In this document: positions 35,824 through 44,537 of the stretch, one piece after another
Numbering within the stretch: the stretch's first letter is position 1
Layout: the number at the start of each line of letters is the position of its first letter
Origin: Amphibacillus cookii
GTDB taxonomy: Bacteria > Bacillota > Bacilli > Bacillales > Amphibacillaceae
Assembly: GCF_016908375.1 (NCBI RefSeq)
Contig: NZ_JAFBDS010000001.1
Coordinates: 620,226 to 684,225, forward strand
Direction of reading: 5' to 3'
DNA: 64,000 bases
The notes under the pieces: generated by a model
Seen by the model: only the letters and a program-made list of their open reading frames with translations
The model's database searches: none
Told to the model about the DNA's origin: nothing
Made by a program: the position numbers and the translations under genes

Positions 35824-35853
35824 ATAAAACCCGGTTATTTAACCGGGTTTTAT
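35824..35853. terminator. Bidirectional terminator dps/response regulator
   Basis: ATAAAACCCGGTT pairs with AACCGGGTTTTAT with a short A/T loop. T-rich on both strands; overlaps the end of the regulator gene on the minus strand. Confidence 0.85.
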
Positions 35854-36209
35854 GTATTTAGTGTAGTTTCCATAATCGTAAGTAAGTTTTCAAAATGAGG
35901 TTTTTTTACGAAATCTTTAGCACCGATCTGTAAACACTCTTCTATTAGAAAAGTAGTTCCGGTGGCAGAACACATGATTACATTAGCTTGTGGATCAATC
36001 GCTAATATACGTCTTAAAACCTCGACACCCATAAGTTCTGGCATATGAATATCCAATAAAACAATATCGGGGCTGATTTTACGATATTCTAAAATCGCTT
36101 CATAACCATTCTCAGCTTCAGCAGCTACTAGATAACCATTTTGTTGAATGAGTCGCTTCAACCATGTGCGCATGAAAGAAGAGTCATCAACAATTAATAC
36201 ACTATACAT
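35850..36209 (-). CDS. Stand-alone CheY-like response regulator
   Basis: 119 aa receiver domain only. VLIVDDSSFMRTWLKRLIQQ (acidic pocket Asp-Asp), phosphoacceptor Asp in DIVLLDIHMPELMG, Thr/Ser in IMCSATGTT and Lys in DFVKKPH. No output domain, so it acts by protein contact (chemotaxis-like or phosphorelay). No kinase or chemotaxis gene is adjacent. ATG at 36209 follows AAGGGGAT. Confidence 0.85.
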   Translation of the reverse strand: MYSVLIVDDSSFMRTWLKRLIQQNGYLVAAEAENGYEAILEYRKISPDIVLLDIHMPELMGVEVLRRILAIDPQANVIMCSATGTTFLIEECLQIGAKDFVKKPHFENLLTIMETTLNT

Positions 36210-36450
36210 GAGGTTATCCCCTTCCATGTCAATCTCTCTCTTTTTTTCATAATAGCAAAAAAACATAAAAAAAGCGATTCATTTTACTCATTTGAAGAAA
36301 AAAACAGAAAATTCTCTCTTTTATATAATCGAAAATGCATTGTTTGCCACTTAAAAGGAATGGGCTCATCTAATATTTGCTACTTTGAAATTATTATTCC
36401 GGTGCCTCCCATTTCCTTGCTAAACCCTTATACTTTTTCTAATATATAAA

Positions 36451-36480
36451 TAAAACTGGTCAGTTGCACTGACCAGTTTA
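36451..36480 (-). terminator. Terminator of yjcZ-like gene
   Basis: AAACTGGTCAGT pairs perfectly with ACTGACCAGTTT across 3 nt, T-rich on the minus strand. The interval 36210-36450 upstream holds nothing recognised. Confidence 0.8.
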
Positions 36481-36485
36481 CGCTT

Positions 36486-36599
36486 TTAATAGAATGATGC
36501 GCCAACAATTATGAGTAAGATAAAAAGTACGACAATCAAAGCAAATCCGCCACCAAAGCCAGGAGTAGGCTGTGGATAGCTACATCCGCATCCATACAT
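36486..36599 (-). CDS. YjcZ-family small sporulation protein
   Basis: 37 aa: MYGCGCSYPQPTPGFGGGFA followed by LIVVLFILLIIVGASFY. The Cys/Gly-rich start and the C-terminal FALIVVLFILLIIVGA hydrophobic segment are the hallmark of YjcZ-type spore proteins. AAGGTGG precedes the ATG. A sigma-K-like promoter lies just upstream, so expression in the late mother cell is expected. Confidence 0.85.
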   Translation of the reverse strand: MYGCGCSYPQPTPGFGGGFALIVVLFILLIIVGASFY

Positions 36600-36630
36600 A
36601 TCTTTTCACCACCTTAACCTCGATTTACTT

Positions 36631-36657
36631 TAGCATATGCCTGTTATGAAATCATGT
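36631..36657 (-). promoter_or_regulatory. Candidate sigma-K promoter
   Basis: On the minus strand: AC (36657-36656), 16 bases, then CATATGCTA (36639-36631). This fits the sigma-K pattern AC-16/17-CATANNNTA exactly, about 30 bp before the yjcZ-like start. Sigma-E sites share part of this -10, so either mother-cell factor is possible. Confidence 0.6.
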
Positions 36658-36790
36658 TAGGGCAAAAGCCTTCTTTTGATGAATTAAAAGTCTGTTGTAA
36701 AGAAAGTGGTTTACGCTTGGTGAAAGAGATATATAGAAAAGCTATTTATACACCTTTAGCGTTCACCATCTAAAGGATTTACACAATCAA

Positions 36791-37645
36791 TTATAATATT
36801 TCTTTAATCGCTTTAGCTACACCATCTTGGTCGTTACTTGTCGTTGTGTAATGACACCTTTTTTTAACACCAGCCTCAGCATTGCCCATCGCGACACTGC
36901 GACCAACGATTTCTAACATTGATACATCGTTATAATTGTCCCCGATCGCCATCACTTCACTTAGCTCAAGCCCCCGATCTTCAGCAAGTAGCGTTAAGGC
37001 GATGCCTTTTTGGGCGTTAGGATGATTAAATTCAGCGTTATCAAAACCAGAAGACGTTACGGTCACATCATTACTTTTAAGAAATGGGGCTTTTATCCGC
37101 TCAAGACCATCAGCTTCTAGGGAGAAAGCTAATGCCTTGTAAATATCAACTTCTTCATCATCGAGCACTGTTTGAAAGTCTTTTGTAAATATAAAATTTT
37201 CTTCCTGGAAACGTTGTTCGGCTCTTTTTTTAATTTCTTCTTCGGTAGCTTCTGGATGTGCAGAAAGCATAATATTAACTAATACATCCATAAAGTTAGA
37301 GCGATCCATGGAATAGACCCCTTTATTTGTATATAGCTCAAAGTAAGCATTTTCTTTTTTAACTGTATGTAATATTTTTTGCGTCACTGCTTTCTCCATT
37401 TTTATATTGCGGGTCATTTGACCATCTACTGTATAGATATTGGCACCATTCAAACAAATGATCGGACATTTTAACCCAGCTTTGTTAATGGGGCGGTATG
37501 CTGAGTAATAAGACCGTCCTGTAGCTATTACCACTTCTATGCCAGCTTTCTGTGCTGCTTTTATAGCTTGTGCATTTTGCTCACTTACCTCACCAACTGA
37601 AGAAAGTAAAGTACCGTCTAAATCTGTTGCTATCATTTTAATCAT
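36791..37645 (-). CDS. Cof-type HAD phosphatase
   Basis: 284 aa. HAD motif I IATDLDGTLLSS (nucleophile Asp), motif II VIATGRSYYSAY, Lys and motif IV GDNYNDVSMLEIVG, with a C2B cap. Acts on small phosphorylated metabolites such as sugar phosphates or flavin mononucleotide; substrate not predictable. ATG at 37645 follows TAGGAGCG. Monocistronic; a second family member is at 53544. Confidence 0.88.
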   Translation of the reverse strand: MIKMIATDLDGTLLSSVGEVSEQNAQAIKAAQKAGIEVVIATGRSYYSAYRPINKAGLKCPIICLNGANIYTVDGQMTRNIKMEKAVTQKILHTVKKENAYFELYTNKGVYSMDRSNFMDVLVNIMLSAHPEATEEEIKKRAEQRFQEENFIFTKDFQTVLDDEEVDIYKALAFSLEADGLERIKAPFLKSNDVTVTSSGFDNAEFNHPNAQKGIALTLLAEDRGLELSEVMAIGDNYNDVSMLEIVGRSVAMGNAEAGVKKRCHYTTTSNDQDGVAKAIKEIL

Positions 37646-37897
37646 AAAAAACGCTCCTATCTCATACTTGATTACTTTCATAAATTAGGTTGCCCCTCAT
37701 ACAGCATAACTGAGATTTTCCATATCAGCAATAAATGAAGTATTGTTTTTATGTTAAGAATTCCTATGGTTAATGTACGACGTGCGCACAAGCGATTTAG
37801 ACATTCGTTCAGCCATTTGGAGAAAAAACAAAGCAAATTTTTTAATACAGAGACTCGGTTTATGTATAATATAAAAAAGAAGGGAAGTGAAGTTTTC

Positions 37898-38311
37898 ATG
37901 ATTCCTAAACCACTCGTACAGGTTAATCAAGCTTTTTTAGTAATAACAACGCTTTTAGGATTGTTGACAACGCCTTATATTTTATTATTACCATTTTTAA
38001 TTGGTGTGATTACATTATTTATTAAACAAAATCCACTTATTCGATTAACGCAGCCGTTATTGAGTAAAGACGCAACTGCTTATCGACTAGAAGATAAAGC
38101 GCAACAATTATTTAATCAATCCATTGCCACAGTTTGTCTGGGTTTAAGCCTATTAGGCTTTTGGCTTGATTTAAATATGATTGGCTATATATTTGGCATC
38201 ATGGTTATTGGAGCAGCTGGTGTAGCTTTAATGGGGTATTGTATTGGCTGTACGATTCGCTATCGCTATATTATGTGGAAGCATAAGCGCAGACAAGCCA
38301 AGTCTGGCTAA
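37898..38311 (+). CDS. DUF4395 membrane protein
   Basis: 137 aa, four hydrophobic segments with the family's N-terminal PKPLVQVNQAFLVITTLLGL and the C-terminal GYCIGCTIRYRYIMW containing a C-x-x-C-type Cys pair. Function unknown; related proteins are linked to thiosulfate/sulfur redox transport. ATG at 37898 follows GAAGGGAAG, and a TATAAT box lies at 37865. An upstream in-frame extension to 37751 passes through promoter sequence and is rejected. Confidence 0.8.
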   Translation: MIPKPLVQVNQAFLVITTLLGLLTTPYILLLPFLIGVITLFIKQNPLIRLTQPLLSKDATAYRLEDKAQQLFNQSIATVCLGLSLLGFWLDLNMIGYIFGIMVIGAAGVALMGYCIGCTIRYRYIMWKHKRRQAKSG

Positions 38312-38321
38312 ATGGATGGTC

Positions 38322-38372
38322 TCTGCTCTCTATTTTGAGGTGGGTGTTTTAAGAATGGTTATCTGTGATAAA
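38322..38372 (-). repeat. Half copy of two-hairpin repeat (copy 12, reverse)
   Basis: Minus strand: TTTATCACAGATAACCATTC through TAAAACACCCACCTCAAAAT and AGAGAGCAGA. Only the left arm of hairpin I remains, like the fragment at 16457. Confidence 0.75.
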
Positions 38373-38383
38373 CAAACTATAGA

Positions 38384-39313
38384 ATGAAGGGGATGGCATG
38401 CTTGTCTGGATTCAATCAACAATTTATTTTTTCCATTATTATCATTACGCTAGGTTACTTTTTAAAGCGTATGGGTTGGCTTAAACCATCGGATGGTGAA
38501 GCAATATCACGCTTAATCTTTAATTTGACTTTACCCGCATTAATCATTGTTTCGTTTCATGATTTAATATTTGAATTATCTTTGGTCATTATTATTATCA
38601 CTGGACTCATATTTGGTTTTGTATTAACCCTATTAGGGATTATTTTTTTTGGCAAAGAATCGAAATCTATTAAAGGCATGCTCGTGATGATGATACCGGG
38701 TTATAATGTTGGCTTATTTGCATACCCGCTTGTTGAAGGGATATGGGGTGCAGAGGGGATACGTCATTTTGGCATGTTTGATGTAGGGAATGCTTTTATT
38801 GTCTTTGGTTTAGCTTATTTATTAGGGAGTTATTATTCAGATGATCAAAACCGATTAACGATAGGAATTGCCCTGAAAAAGTTGTCAAATTCAATACCGT
38901 TAATGACTTATTTAGCTATATTTATACTTAATATCCTTTCTATTCAATTACCAAGTCTATTGATTGAGACGGCTGATATTATTTCGTCTGCTAATATGCC
39001 TTTATCATTACTCTTACTTGGTATTTATGTTAATTTTAATTTTAATCGACAATATTTTCGCTTGATTAACAAATTTATTATGGTTAGATATGGTTTTGGT
39101 TTACTAGCTGGTCTATCGCTCTATTTCTGGTTACCCGTTGCAGAGATGATTAGAGCAACTTTGTTAATAGGTGCCGTGCTACCTATCCCTCTTTCGTTAA
39201 TCCCTTATGGCGTTGAATTTGGGTATGATAAGCGATTTATTGGAACGACCTCAAATGTGACCATGCTATTAAGTTTTCTTTTTATATGGTTATTAGTTAA
39301 TATCATTTTATAA
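38384..39313 (+). CDS. AEC-family transporter (auxin efflux carrier type)
   Basis: 309 aa, about ten hydrophobic segments in two halves. Family traits: LGYFLKRMGWLKPSDGEAIS after helix 1, FNLTLPALIIVSFH, and PGYNVGLFAYPLVEGIWGAE, a typical N-x-G-F/L-x-x-P pattern. Bacterial members export organic acids such as malate. The exact start is unsure: ATG 38384, ATG 38393 or TTG 38402; the site AAGGGG fits the last best. Confidence 0.85.
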   Translation: MKGMACLSGFNQQFIFSIIIITLGYFLKRMGWLKPSDGEAISRLIFNLTLPALIIVSFHDLIFELSLVIIIITGLIFGFVLTLLGIIFFGKESKSIKGMLVMMIPGYNVGLFAYPLVEGIWGAEGIRHFGMFDVGNAFIVFGLAYLLGSYYSDDQNRLTIGIALKKLSNSIPLMTYLAIFILNILSIQLPSLLIETADIISSANMPLSLLLLGIYVNFNFNRQYFRLINKFIMVRYGFGLLAGLSLYFWLPVAEMIRATLLIGAVLPIPLSLIPYGVEFGYDKRFIGTTSNVTMLLSFLFIWLLVNIIL

Positions 39314-39359
39314 GTAGCTATCCCCCAAAGTTGGTATGGATGCTTCGGGGGGCGCTATG

Positions 39360-39812
39360 TTATTTGCGATCATTAAGTAACTGTTTTAATACGTCACTAA
39401 ATTGATCATCTTTCACAAGATTTTTAAATAAATCCATTGATTCTTCTAAAAGCTCCGGATTTTCTTTTAGTTGGTTGAAGATGTTATTAAATTGATGATT
39501 ATTGTTTTCCTCTGTCAATGACTTCACCCCCTGAGTTAAAAATAACTTTGACCAGTTATCAGGTAATGATGGCAATGCACACTTAATCTTTTGGAAAACG
39601 TCGATGAGTTGGCTACGATATTTAGGGTTTTTAACAACCACAGCTATCCCTTCTAAAAGATGGACAGAGTCTCTGTTAATCCCTCTTTGCTTCCACTCAT
39701 TGAATAATTGGTCGACCCAAACTTCAGCACGTGGAGCTGGTTTTTTTTTATTTTTGACGCTTCTAAATTTCCCCGATTCATCTCGTTCAAAGGCTAAAAC
39801 AGACTCCTTCAA
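39360..39812 (-). CDS. Hypothetical protein, helical, 150 aa
   Basis: Basic N-terminus (FRSVKNKKKPAPRAEVWVDQ) followed by helical sequence with LLEGIAVVVKNPKYRSQLID and a C-terminal FNQLKENPELLEESMDLFKN. TTG start with AAAGGAG about 8 nt upstream. Not recognised; no membrane segments or signal. The preceding region 39813-40026 shows no gene. Confidence 0.65.
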   Translation of the reverse strand: MKESVLAFERDESGKFRSVKNKKKPAPRAEVWVDQLFNEWKQRGINRDSVHLLEGIAVVVKNPKYRSQLIDVFQKIKCALPSLPDNWSKLFLTQGVKSLTEENNNHQFNNIFNQLKENPELLEESMDLFKNLVKDDQFSDVLKQLLNDRK

Positions 39813-40026
39813 TATGACACACTCCTTTCTTCACCTTTACTGCTACTATATGGTTCGGTTCGTTTTTCGTATCAGTCAAATATCCCGTTATTATAAACTT
39901 CAACGCTTTAATGAGAGACAATCATTGGTTTTGTAAGAAACTATGGAAATCAACTAGACCAGATTTTCTTACTAACATAGATTATTGATGTGAGGCTTCA
40001 TAATACCTCTGAGGGGAGGGAGAGAA

Positions 40027-40119
40027 ATGGCTATTGTTGCTGCTTTAGCATTACTCTTCTTTTGGTTCTTGATATTCACACCAATTATTGTGATTATCGC
40101 GATCTTAGCTTTATTGTAG
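40027..40119 (+). CDS. 30-aa hydrophobic single-helix peptide
   Basis: MAIVAALALLFFWFLIFTPI followed by IVIIAILALL. Strong GGGGAGGGAGAG ribosome site and an adjacent terminator suggest a real membrane micropeptide. It lacks a toxin's basic tail. Function unknown; too short for family assignment. Confidence 0.55.
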   Translation: MAIVAALALLFFWFLIFTPIIVIIAILALL

Positions 40120-40126
40120 AATGAAG

Positions 40127-40157
40127 AAGAGTACTCTCTTTGCTAGGGAGTACTTTT
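40127..40157 (+). terminator. Terminator after micropeptide gene
   Basis: AAGAGTACTCTCT pairs with AGGGAGTACTTTT (mostly matched), ending in a T-run. Confidence 0.75.
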
Positions 40158-40238
40158 CTATTAAAATTGAGAAATACCTCCAAAAGGGCTAGTTAGTATG
40201 CTAAAGTAGTAGTAACTGAAAATGAACGAGGTGTGCAA

Positions 40239-40784
40239 ATGAAGAAACAGCAAATAATCACTGTTACCCTTGCTATGATGCTTTTCGTGGGTATAATGGT
40301 GCCACTTATGTTAAGCAATCAGAGTGGAAAACAAACATCAAGGGCTGAAGGTAACATTCAAGGACATATGCTAGCAGTGAATACTTCAAAATCAGTAAGC
40401 CGCAACGCCCTTGATAAATATGTTGCTGATGATCTGTTTGTAAATGAAGAAGATGATGGAATCGAAGAAGAAGAAGGTTTACACGTCTTAGAAGTTGAGG
40501 AAGAAACAGATGTAGAACTAGATGCAGCACAAACGCAAACCGCACCAGTAATAAGTCAACGTGACGACTCTCCTAACAACAATCAGATATTGAAAGAAGA
40601 TGATAGGAGCAACGGTAATAAGCTCACCGAACAAGACGATCATGGAGATGATGATCAATTAGATAAGCCAGAATCAGACAGTGGTAATAATAAAAGTGAT
40701 CAAGAAGATGATGAAGAAAAAGATGAGGAATCAGAACCTACAGAAGAGGTAACTGATAATGTTGACCATGAAATAAGTGATTGA
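40239..40784 (+). CDS. Secreted, very acidic low-complexity protein
   Basis: 181 aa. Signal-peptide-like N-terminus (KKQQIITVTLAMMLFVGIMV), then a tail dominated by Asp, Glu, Asn, Ser and Gln (NEEDDGIEEEEGLHVLEVEE; QEDDEEKDEESEPTEE). Likely exported and possibly metal- or cation-binding at the cell surface. No domain or wall-anchor motif seen; function unknown. ATG at 40239 follows GAGGTG. The esterase gene starts 62 bp after its stop. Confidence 0.7.
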   Translation: MKKQQIITVTLAMMLFVGIMVPLMLSNQSGKQTSRAEGNIQGHMLAVNTSKSVSRNALDKYVADDLFVNEEDDGIEEEEGLHVLEVEEETDVELDAAQTQTAPVISQRDDSPNNNQILKEDDRSNGNKLTEQDDHGDDDQLDKPESDSGNNKSDQEDDEEKDEESEPTEEVTDNVDHEISD

Positions 40785-40846
40785 TGACTAATCGTTTACA
40801 TATCTTAGTGATAGATAAAGAGGATAAAATGAATGGAGGATACAAA

Positions 40847-41632
40847 ATGGCCAAAATAACATGTGATTTTTTCTCGGAAGCGTTAACATTAAACACGTCA
40901 ATGACAGTCTTTTTACCTGAACAAACACATACACAATTTGGAATGCAAAATCATAAGCGTGCGAATACCTTGCACCCAACTTTATACTTATTACATGGTT
41001 TTAGTGATGATCATTCGATCTGGTCTCGCCGGACATCAATTGAACGCTATGTGGCTGAATTAGGACTTGCGGTTGTGATGCCAGATGTTGATCATAGTTT
41101 TTATACAGATATGGTTTACGGAAAAAAATATTGGACATTTCTAACGGAAGAGTTACCGCAAGTGGCTCGCTCTTTTTTCCCATTGTCTGATCGCAGAGAA
41201 GATAACTTTGTTGCTGGATTATCGATGGGTGGATATGGTGCTTTTAAATGGGCATTAAATAAGCCGGAGCAGTTTGCAGCTGCCGCGTCACTTTCTGGTG
41301 TGCTTGATTTGGCGAAACACCCTCAAAATAGTGCCAATAACGATCCGATGGCCCAGACTTTGTATAATGTATTCGGGGGCGAAGATATTCATGGAACGAT
41401 GCATGATATTTTTCATTTGGTACGCGAGCTGAATCAAATGACGGGACCGAAACCAGAGCTTTATCAAGCTTGCGGCACGGAAGACTTTTTATTTGAAGAA
41501 AACTTAGCATTTAAGGAATTGACTGATCAATTATCTGTAAATATTAAAACGGTATTTGATCCGGGCACACATGAATGGGGATATTGGGATTACCATATCC
41601 AAGAAGTCTTAAAATGGTTACCGTTAAAATAA
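40847..41632 (+). CDS. Esterase D-type serine hydrolase (tributyrin esterase-like)
   Basis: 261 aa alpha/beta hydrolase of the putative-esterase family. YLLHGFSDDHSIWSRR oxyanion region, nucleophile Ser in FVAGLSMGGYGAFKWAL, Asp in GTEDFLFE and His in GTHEWGYWD complete the triad. Acts on short acyl or acetyl esters; related enzymes include EstA of lactic bacteria. Cytoplasmic, no signal. ATG at 40847 follows TGGAGG. Its preceding neighbour is the acidic secreted protein. Confidence 0.87.
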   Translation: MAKITCDFFSEALTLNTSMTVFLPEQTHTQFGMQNHKRANTLHPTLYLLHGFSDDHSIWSRRTSIERYVAELGLAVVMPDVDHSFYTDMVYGKKYWTFLTEELPQVARSFFPLSDRREDNFVAGLSMGGYGAFKWALNKPEQFAAAASLSGVLDLAKHPQNSANNDPMAQTLYNVFGGEDIHGTMHDIFHLVRELNQMTGPKPELYQACGTEDFLFEENLAFKELTDQLSVNIKTVFDPGTHEWGYWDYHIQEVLKWLPLK

Positions 41633-41702
41633 TTTGAACATTTTTTTAAGAAAAATGCATGTGATTTGTAGTCAAAGTTATAAATGCTGATTGTATGAGC
41701 GT

Positions 41703-41731
41703 GCCAACAGTTTGAATGACTGTTGGCTTTT
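41703..41731 (+). terminator. Terminator after esterase
   Basis: GCCAACAGT pairs with ACTGTTGGC across 7 nt, followed by TTTTA. Confidence 0.75.
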
Positions 41732-41798
41732 ATATGAAAAAGTGGTTGCGATATTTTTAGATGCTTTTTTAGAAAGGTAATAGTAAAGTGTAATTAGA

Positions 41799-41812
41799 TG
41801 TAAACGCAAACA
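41799..41812 (+). promoter_or_regulatory. cre-like site before oxidoreductase
   Basis: TGTAAACGCAAACA matches the cre consensus at all but one position and lies 17 bp before the start codon at 41829. Confidence 0.45.
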
Positions 41813-41828
41813 AAAAAGGAGAGATTTG

Positions 41829-42815
41829 ATGGGAAGAAAATTAAAGTGGGGTATTTTGGCAACAGGGGGCATAGCTGAATCATTTGCTAAAGACTTGGCT
41901 CATGCTAAGAATGGAGAGGCCTATGCAGTTGGCTCGAGGACATTAGCTTCAGCTGAAAAATTCGCTAAAAAATTTGATATTCCAAAAGCGCATAGCTCAT
42001 ATGAAGCATTGGCAGAAGATCCTAATGTGGATGTCATTTATGTAGCTACACCTCATCCTTTTCATAAAGAAAATGTTTTAACATGCTTGCGTGCTGGTAA
42101 GGCCGTCTTATGCGAAAAGCCATTTACGGTAAATGCGAGGGAGTTAGAAGAATTAATTCAGTTTGCTCGCACTAACCATCTATTTCTAATGGAAGGCATG
42201 TGGACCCGTTTTTTGCCAGTTATAAGAAAAGTTCGAGCTTGGATTGAAACAGGTGAAATTGGTGATGTGCGCTTAGTTAAAGCTGACTTTGGCTTTAAAA
42301 CTCTGTGGGATCCAGAATGGCGTTTACTAAATCCGAAGTTAGGAGGCGGTGCCCTACTTGATACTGGTATCTATCCAATATCCTTTGCTTCAATGGTGCT
42401 TGGGCCTCATCCTGAAAAGATTATGAGCACTGCCGATATTGGTGAAACCGGTGTAGATGAACATTTTTCAATTCTCTTGTCCTATCCTGAAGGAAAAGTG
42501 GCAAGCTTAAATGGTGCGATTCGATTAGGCTTGACAAATGAAGCTACCATCCATGGAACACATGGCTATATTCAAATACCTAGTTTCTTAAATGCGAAAA
42601 AAGCAACTTTACATGGAGAAGGCACAGTAAAAACATTTCAGGATGACAGAACCGTTTCAGGCTATCAATTTGAGGCTGAGGAGGTTGGGCGCTTGCTACA
42701 GGAGGGGAAGCTAGAAAGTGATCTGATGCCACTTGATGAATCATTTGCGATTTTACAGCTAATGGATCAAGTGCGTGATCAATGGGGACTGCGTTATCCC
42801 TTTGAAGATAATTAA
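41829..42815 (+). CDS. Gfo/Idh/MocA-family oxidoreductase
   Basis: 328 aa. Rossmann NAD(P) motif WGILATGGIAESFAKDLAHA at the N-terminus, VDVIYVATPHPFHKENVLTC, the family's AVLCEKPFTVNARELE with catalytic Lys, and GGGALLDTGIYPISFA. Resembles dihydrodiol-dehydrogenase/xylose-dehydrogenase-type members; the likely substrate is a sugar or inositol. ATG at 41829 follows AAAGGAGAG. A cre-like site upstream suggests carbon control. Confidence 0.87.
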   Translation: MGRKLKWGILATGGIAESFAKDLAHAKNGEAYAVGSRTLASAEKFAKKFDIPKAHSSYEALAEDPNVDVIYVATPHPFHKENVLTCLRAGKAVLCEKPFTVNARELEELIQFARTNHLFLMEGMWTRFLPVIRKVRAWIETGEIGDVRLVKADFGFKTLWDPEWRLLNPKLGGGALLDTGIYPISFASMVLGPHPEKIMSTADIGETGVDEHFSILLSYPEGKVASLNGAIRLGLTNEATIHGTHGYIQIPSFLNAKKATLHGEGTVKTFQDDRTVSGYQFEAEEVGRLLQEGKLESDLMPLDESFAILQLMDQVRDQWGLRYPFEDN

Positions 42816-42914
42816 GTAGATGTAATTCTGCAACTTTGCTCATTCATATTATATTCTCTATCGACTAGCCTAAAACACAGTGATCATTCCATGTATTAAA
42901 GTTAATAAATAGAA

Positions 42915-42942
42915 AAAGAGAACGATGTTAATCGTTCTCTTT
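42915..42942. terminator. Bidirectional terminator before csp
   Basis: AAAGAGAACGAT pairs perfectly with ATCGTTCTCTTT across 4 nt; serves both convergent genes. Confidence 0.85.
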
Positions 42943-42956
42943 GTTATCAGCGTTTA

Positions 42957-43157
42957 TTAGTTTTTTTCAACGTTAGCTGCTTGTGGTCCGCGGTTACCTT
43001 CTTCGATGTCGAACGTTACGCTTTGACCTTCTTCAAGTGTTTTAAAGCCGTCGCCTTGGATAGCTGAGAAGTGTACGAATACATCGTCTTGTCCTTCAAC
43101 TTCGATAAATCCAAAACCTTTGTCTGCGTTAAACCATTTTACTGTTCCTTGTGCCAT
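42957..43157 (-). CDS. csp: Cold-shock protein CspA/CspB type
   Basis: 66 aa OB-fold RNA chaperone. RNP1 [10 protein letters not shown] and RNP2 VFVHFSAIQ are present; starts [10 protein letters not shown]. The ATG at 43157 follows AGGAGG. The promoter at 43282 gives a leader of roughly 115-120 nt, long as is usual for cold-shock genes. Confidence 0.95.
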   Translation of the reverse strand: MAQGTVKWFNADKGFGFIEVEGQDDVFVHFSAIQGDGFKTLEEGQSVTFDIEEGNRGPQAANVEKN

Positions 43158-43281
43158 ATTACTTTTCCTCCTAGTGTGGGCGTACCACACAATGTATTAC
43201 TATTCTTGCTCAAGCATCAAAACGAAAACTTTCACGTTGCTAGTTACTTGAAGTGTTTTGTCGAACAAAATAGCTAAAACC

Positions 43282-43310
43282 ATTATAACAGGTTAGTTTT
43301 TTTAATGCAA
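43282..43310 (-). promoter_or_regulatory. Promoter of csp
   Basis: Minus strand: -35 TTGCAT (43310-43305), 17 bp, -10 TATAAT (43287-43282). It implies a long 5' leader before the csp start at 43157, where a temperature-responsive structure may form. Confidence 0.65.
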
Positions 43311-43459
43311 CCCCTTACCGGTTAAAATGGGTTTATTTCTTTAAAATTAAACATATTCATTTTGATTTAATTATTGAAGGATAGCTATTGCTTCTCATTA
43401 CAAATAAAGATAGTATAGTAACAGTATCAATGTTGTATGAAAAAGTGAGGAGTTATGTT

Positions 43460-44524
43460 ATGGTACTTAAGCAATCGATTTATGGATTAACGCAATTAGA
43501 ATTAACCGATTGGTTCCTTAGTCGTGGACTTAAAAAATTTCGCGCCAAGCAGGTTTGGGACTGGCTATATGTGAAGCGTGTGCGGGACTTTAACCAAATG
43601 ACCAATTTAAATAAAGAAACAAGGCAACTACTTGATGATCATTTTACCATTGAAACACTTGAAGAAACAATTAAGCAAGAATCTAAAGATGGTACGATTA
43701 AATTCTTATTTAAACTTTCTGATGGCAATTTAATTGAAACGGTTTTAATGCGGTTTTCATATGGCTTATCAGTCTGTGTCACCACACAAGTTGGCTGTAA
43801 TATTGGTTGTACATTTTGTGCCAGTGGACTGTTAAAGAAGAATCGTGATTTAACCAGTGGTGAAATCACCGAACAGATTATGAAAGTTCAACATCATTTA
43901 GATCAACAAGGAAAAAATGAGCGAGTGAGTCATATTGTAGTGATGGGGATAGGCGAACCATTTGACAACTATGATCATACGATGGCGTTTTTACGTATTG
44001 TGAATGATCAAAAGGGACTGTCCATCGGCGCACGTCATATTACCGTGTCGACAAGTGGATTAGCTCATAAAATTCGTGACTTCGCGGATGAACAATTACA
44101 AGTTAATTTGGCTGTTTCTTTACATGCACCGAATGACGAATTACGCACAAAAATTATGAAAATTAATAAAGCTTTCCCAATTGACAAGTTAATGGAAGCG
44201 ATTGACTATTATTTAGAAACAACAAACCGTCGTATTACCTTTGAATACATCTTATTAAAAGATGTTAATGATCATAAACAAGAAGCGGTTCAGCTAGCTA
44301 AATTATTGAGAAACAAGCGCCATTTGGCATATGTGAATTTAATTCCTTACAATCCTGTAGAAGAGCATAACCAATATGAGCGAAGTGAAAAGGATGCCAT
44401 CGTTTCATTCTATGAAACATTATTAAATGCAGGGATTAATTGTGGTGTTAGGGTCGAGCAAGGTTCTGATATTGATGCAGCCTGTGGTCAACTTAGAAGT
44501 AAGCAAATGAAAAAGGTCGATTAA
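43460..44524 (+). CDS. rlmN: RlmN 23S rRNA/tRNA adenine-C2 methyltransferase
   Basis: 354 aa radical SAM enzyme that methylates A2503 of 23S rRNA. The iron-sulfur motif is [12 protein letters not shown] (C-x3-C-x2-C). N-terminal [20 protein letters not shown] with [15 protein letters not shown], then [14 protein letters not shown], and C-terminal [17 protein letters not shown] with the methyl-carrying Cys. It resembles RlmN more than Cfr. ATG at 43460 follows GAGGAG; upstream in-frame codons lack a site. It stands alone here, away from its common rRNA/kinase neighbours. Confidence 0.92.
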   Translation: MVLKQSIYGLTQLELTDWFLSRGLKKFRAKQVWDWLYVKRVRDFNQMTNLNKETRQLLDDHFTIETLEETIKQESKDGTIKFLFKLSDGNLIETVLMRFSYGLSVCVTTQVGCNIGCTFCASGLLKKNRDLTSGEITEQIMKVQHHLDQQGKNERVSHIVVMGIGEPFDNYDHTMAFLRIVNDQKGLSIGARHITVSTSGLAHKIRDFADEQLQVNLAVSLHAPNDELRTKIMKINKAFPIDKLMEAIDYYLETTNRRITFEYILLKDVNDHKQEAVQLAKLLRNKRHLAYVNLIPYNPVEEHNQYERSEKDAIVSFYETLLNAGINCGVRVEQGSDIDAACGQLRSKQMKKVD

Positions 44525-44537
44525 AAAAGGGAAATGA

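Noticed and set aside
43460..44524. Cfr-type resistance methyltransferase
   Set aside because: The N-terminus ([25 protein letters not shown]) and overall motifs fit housekeeping RlmN better.
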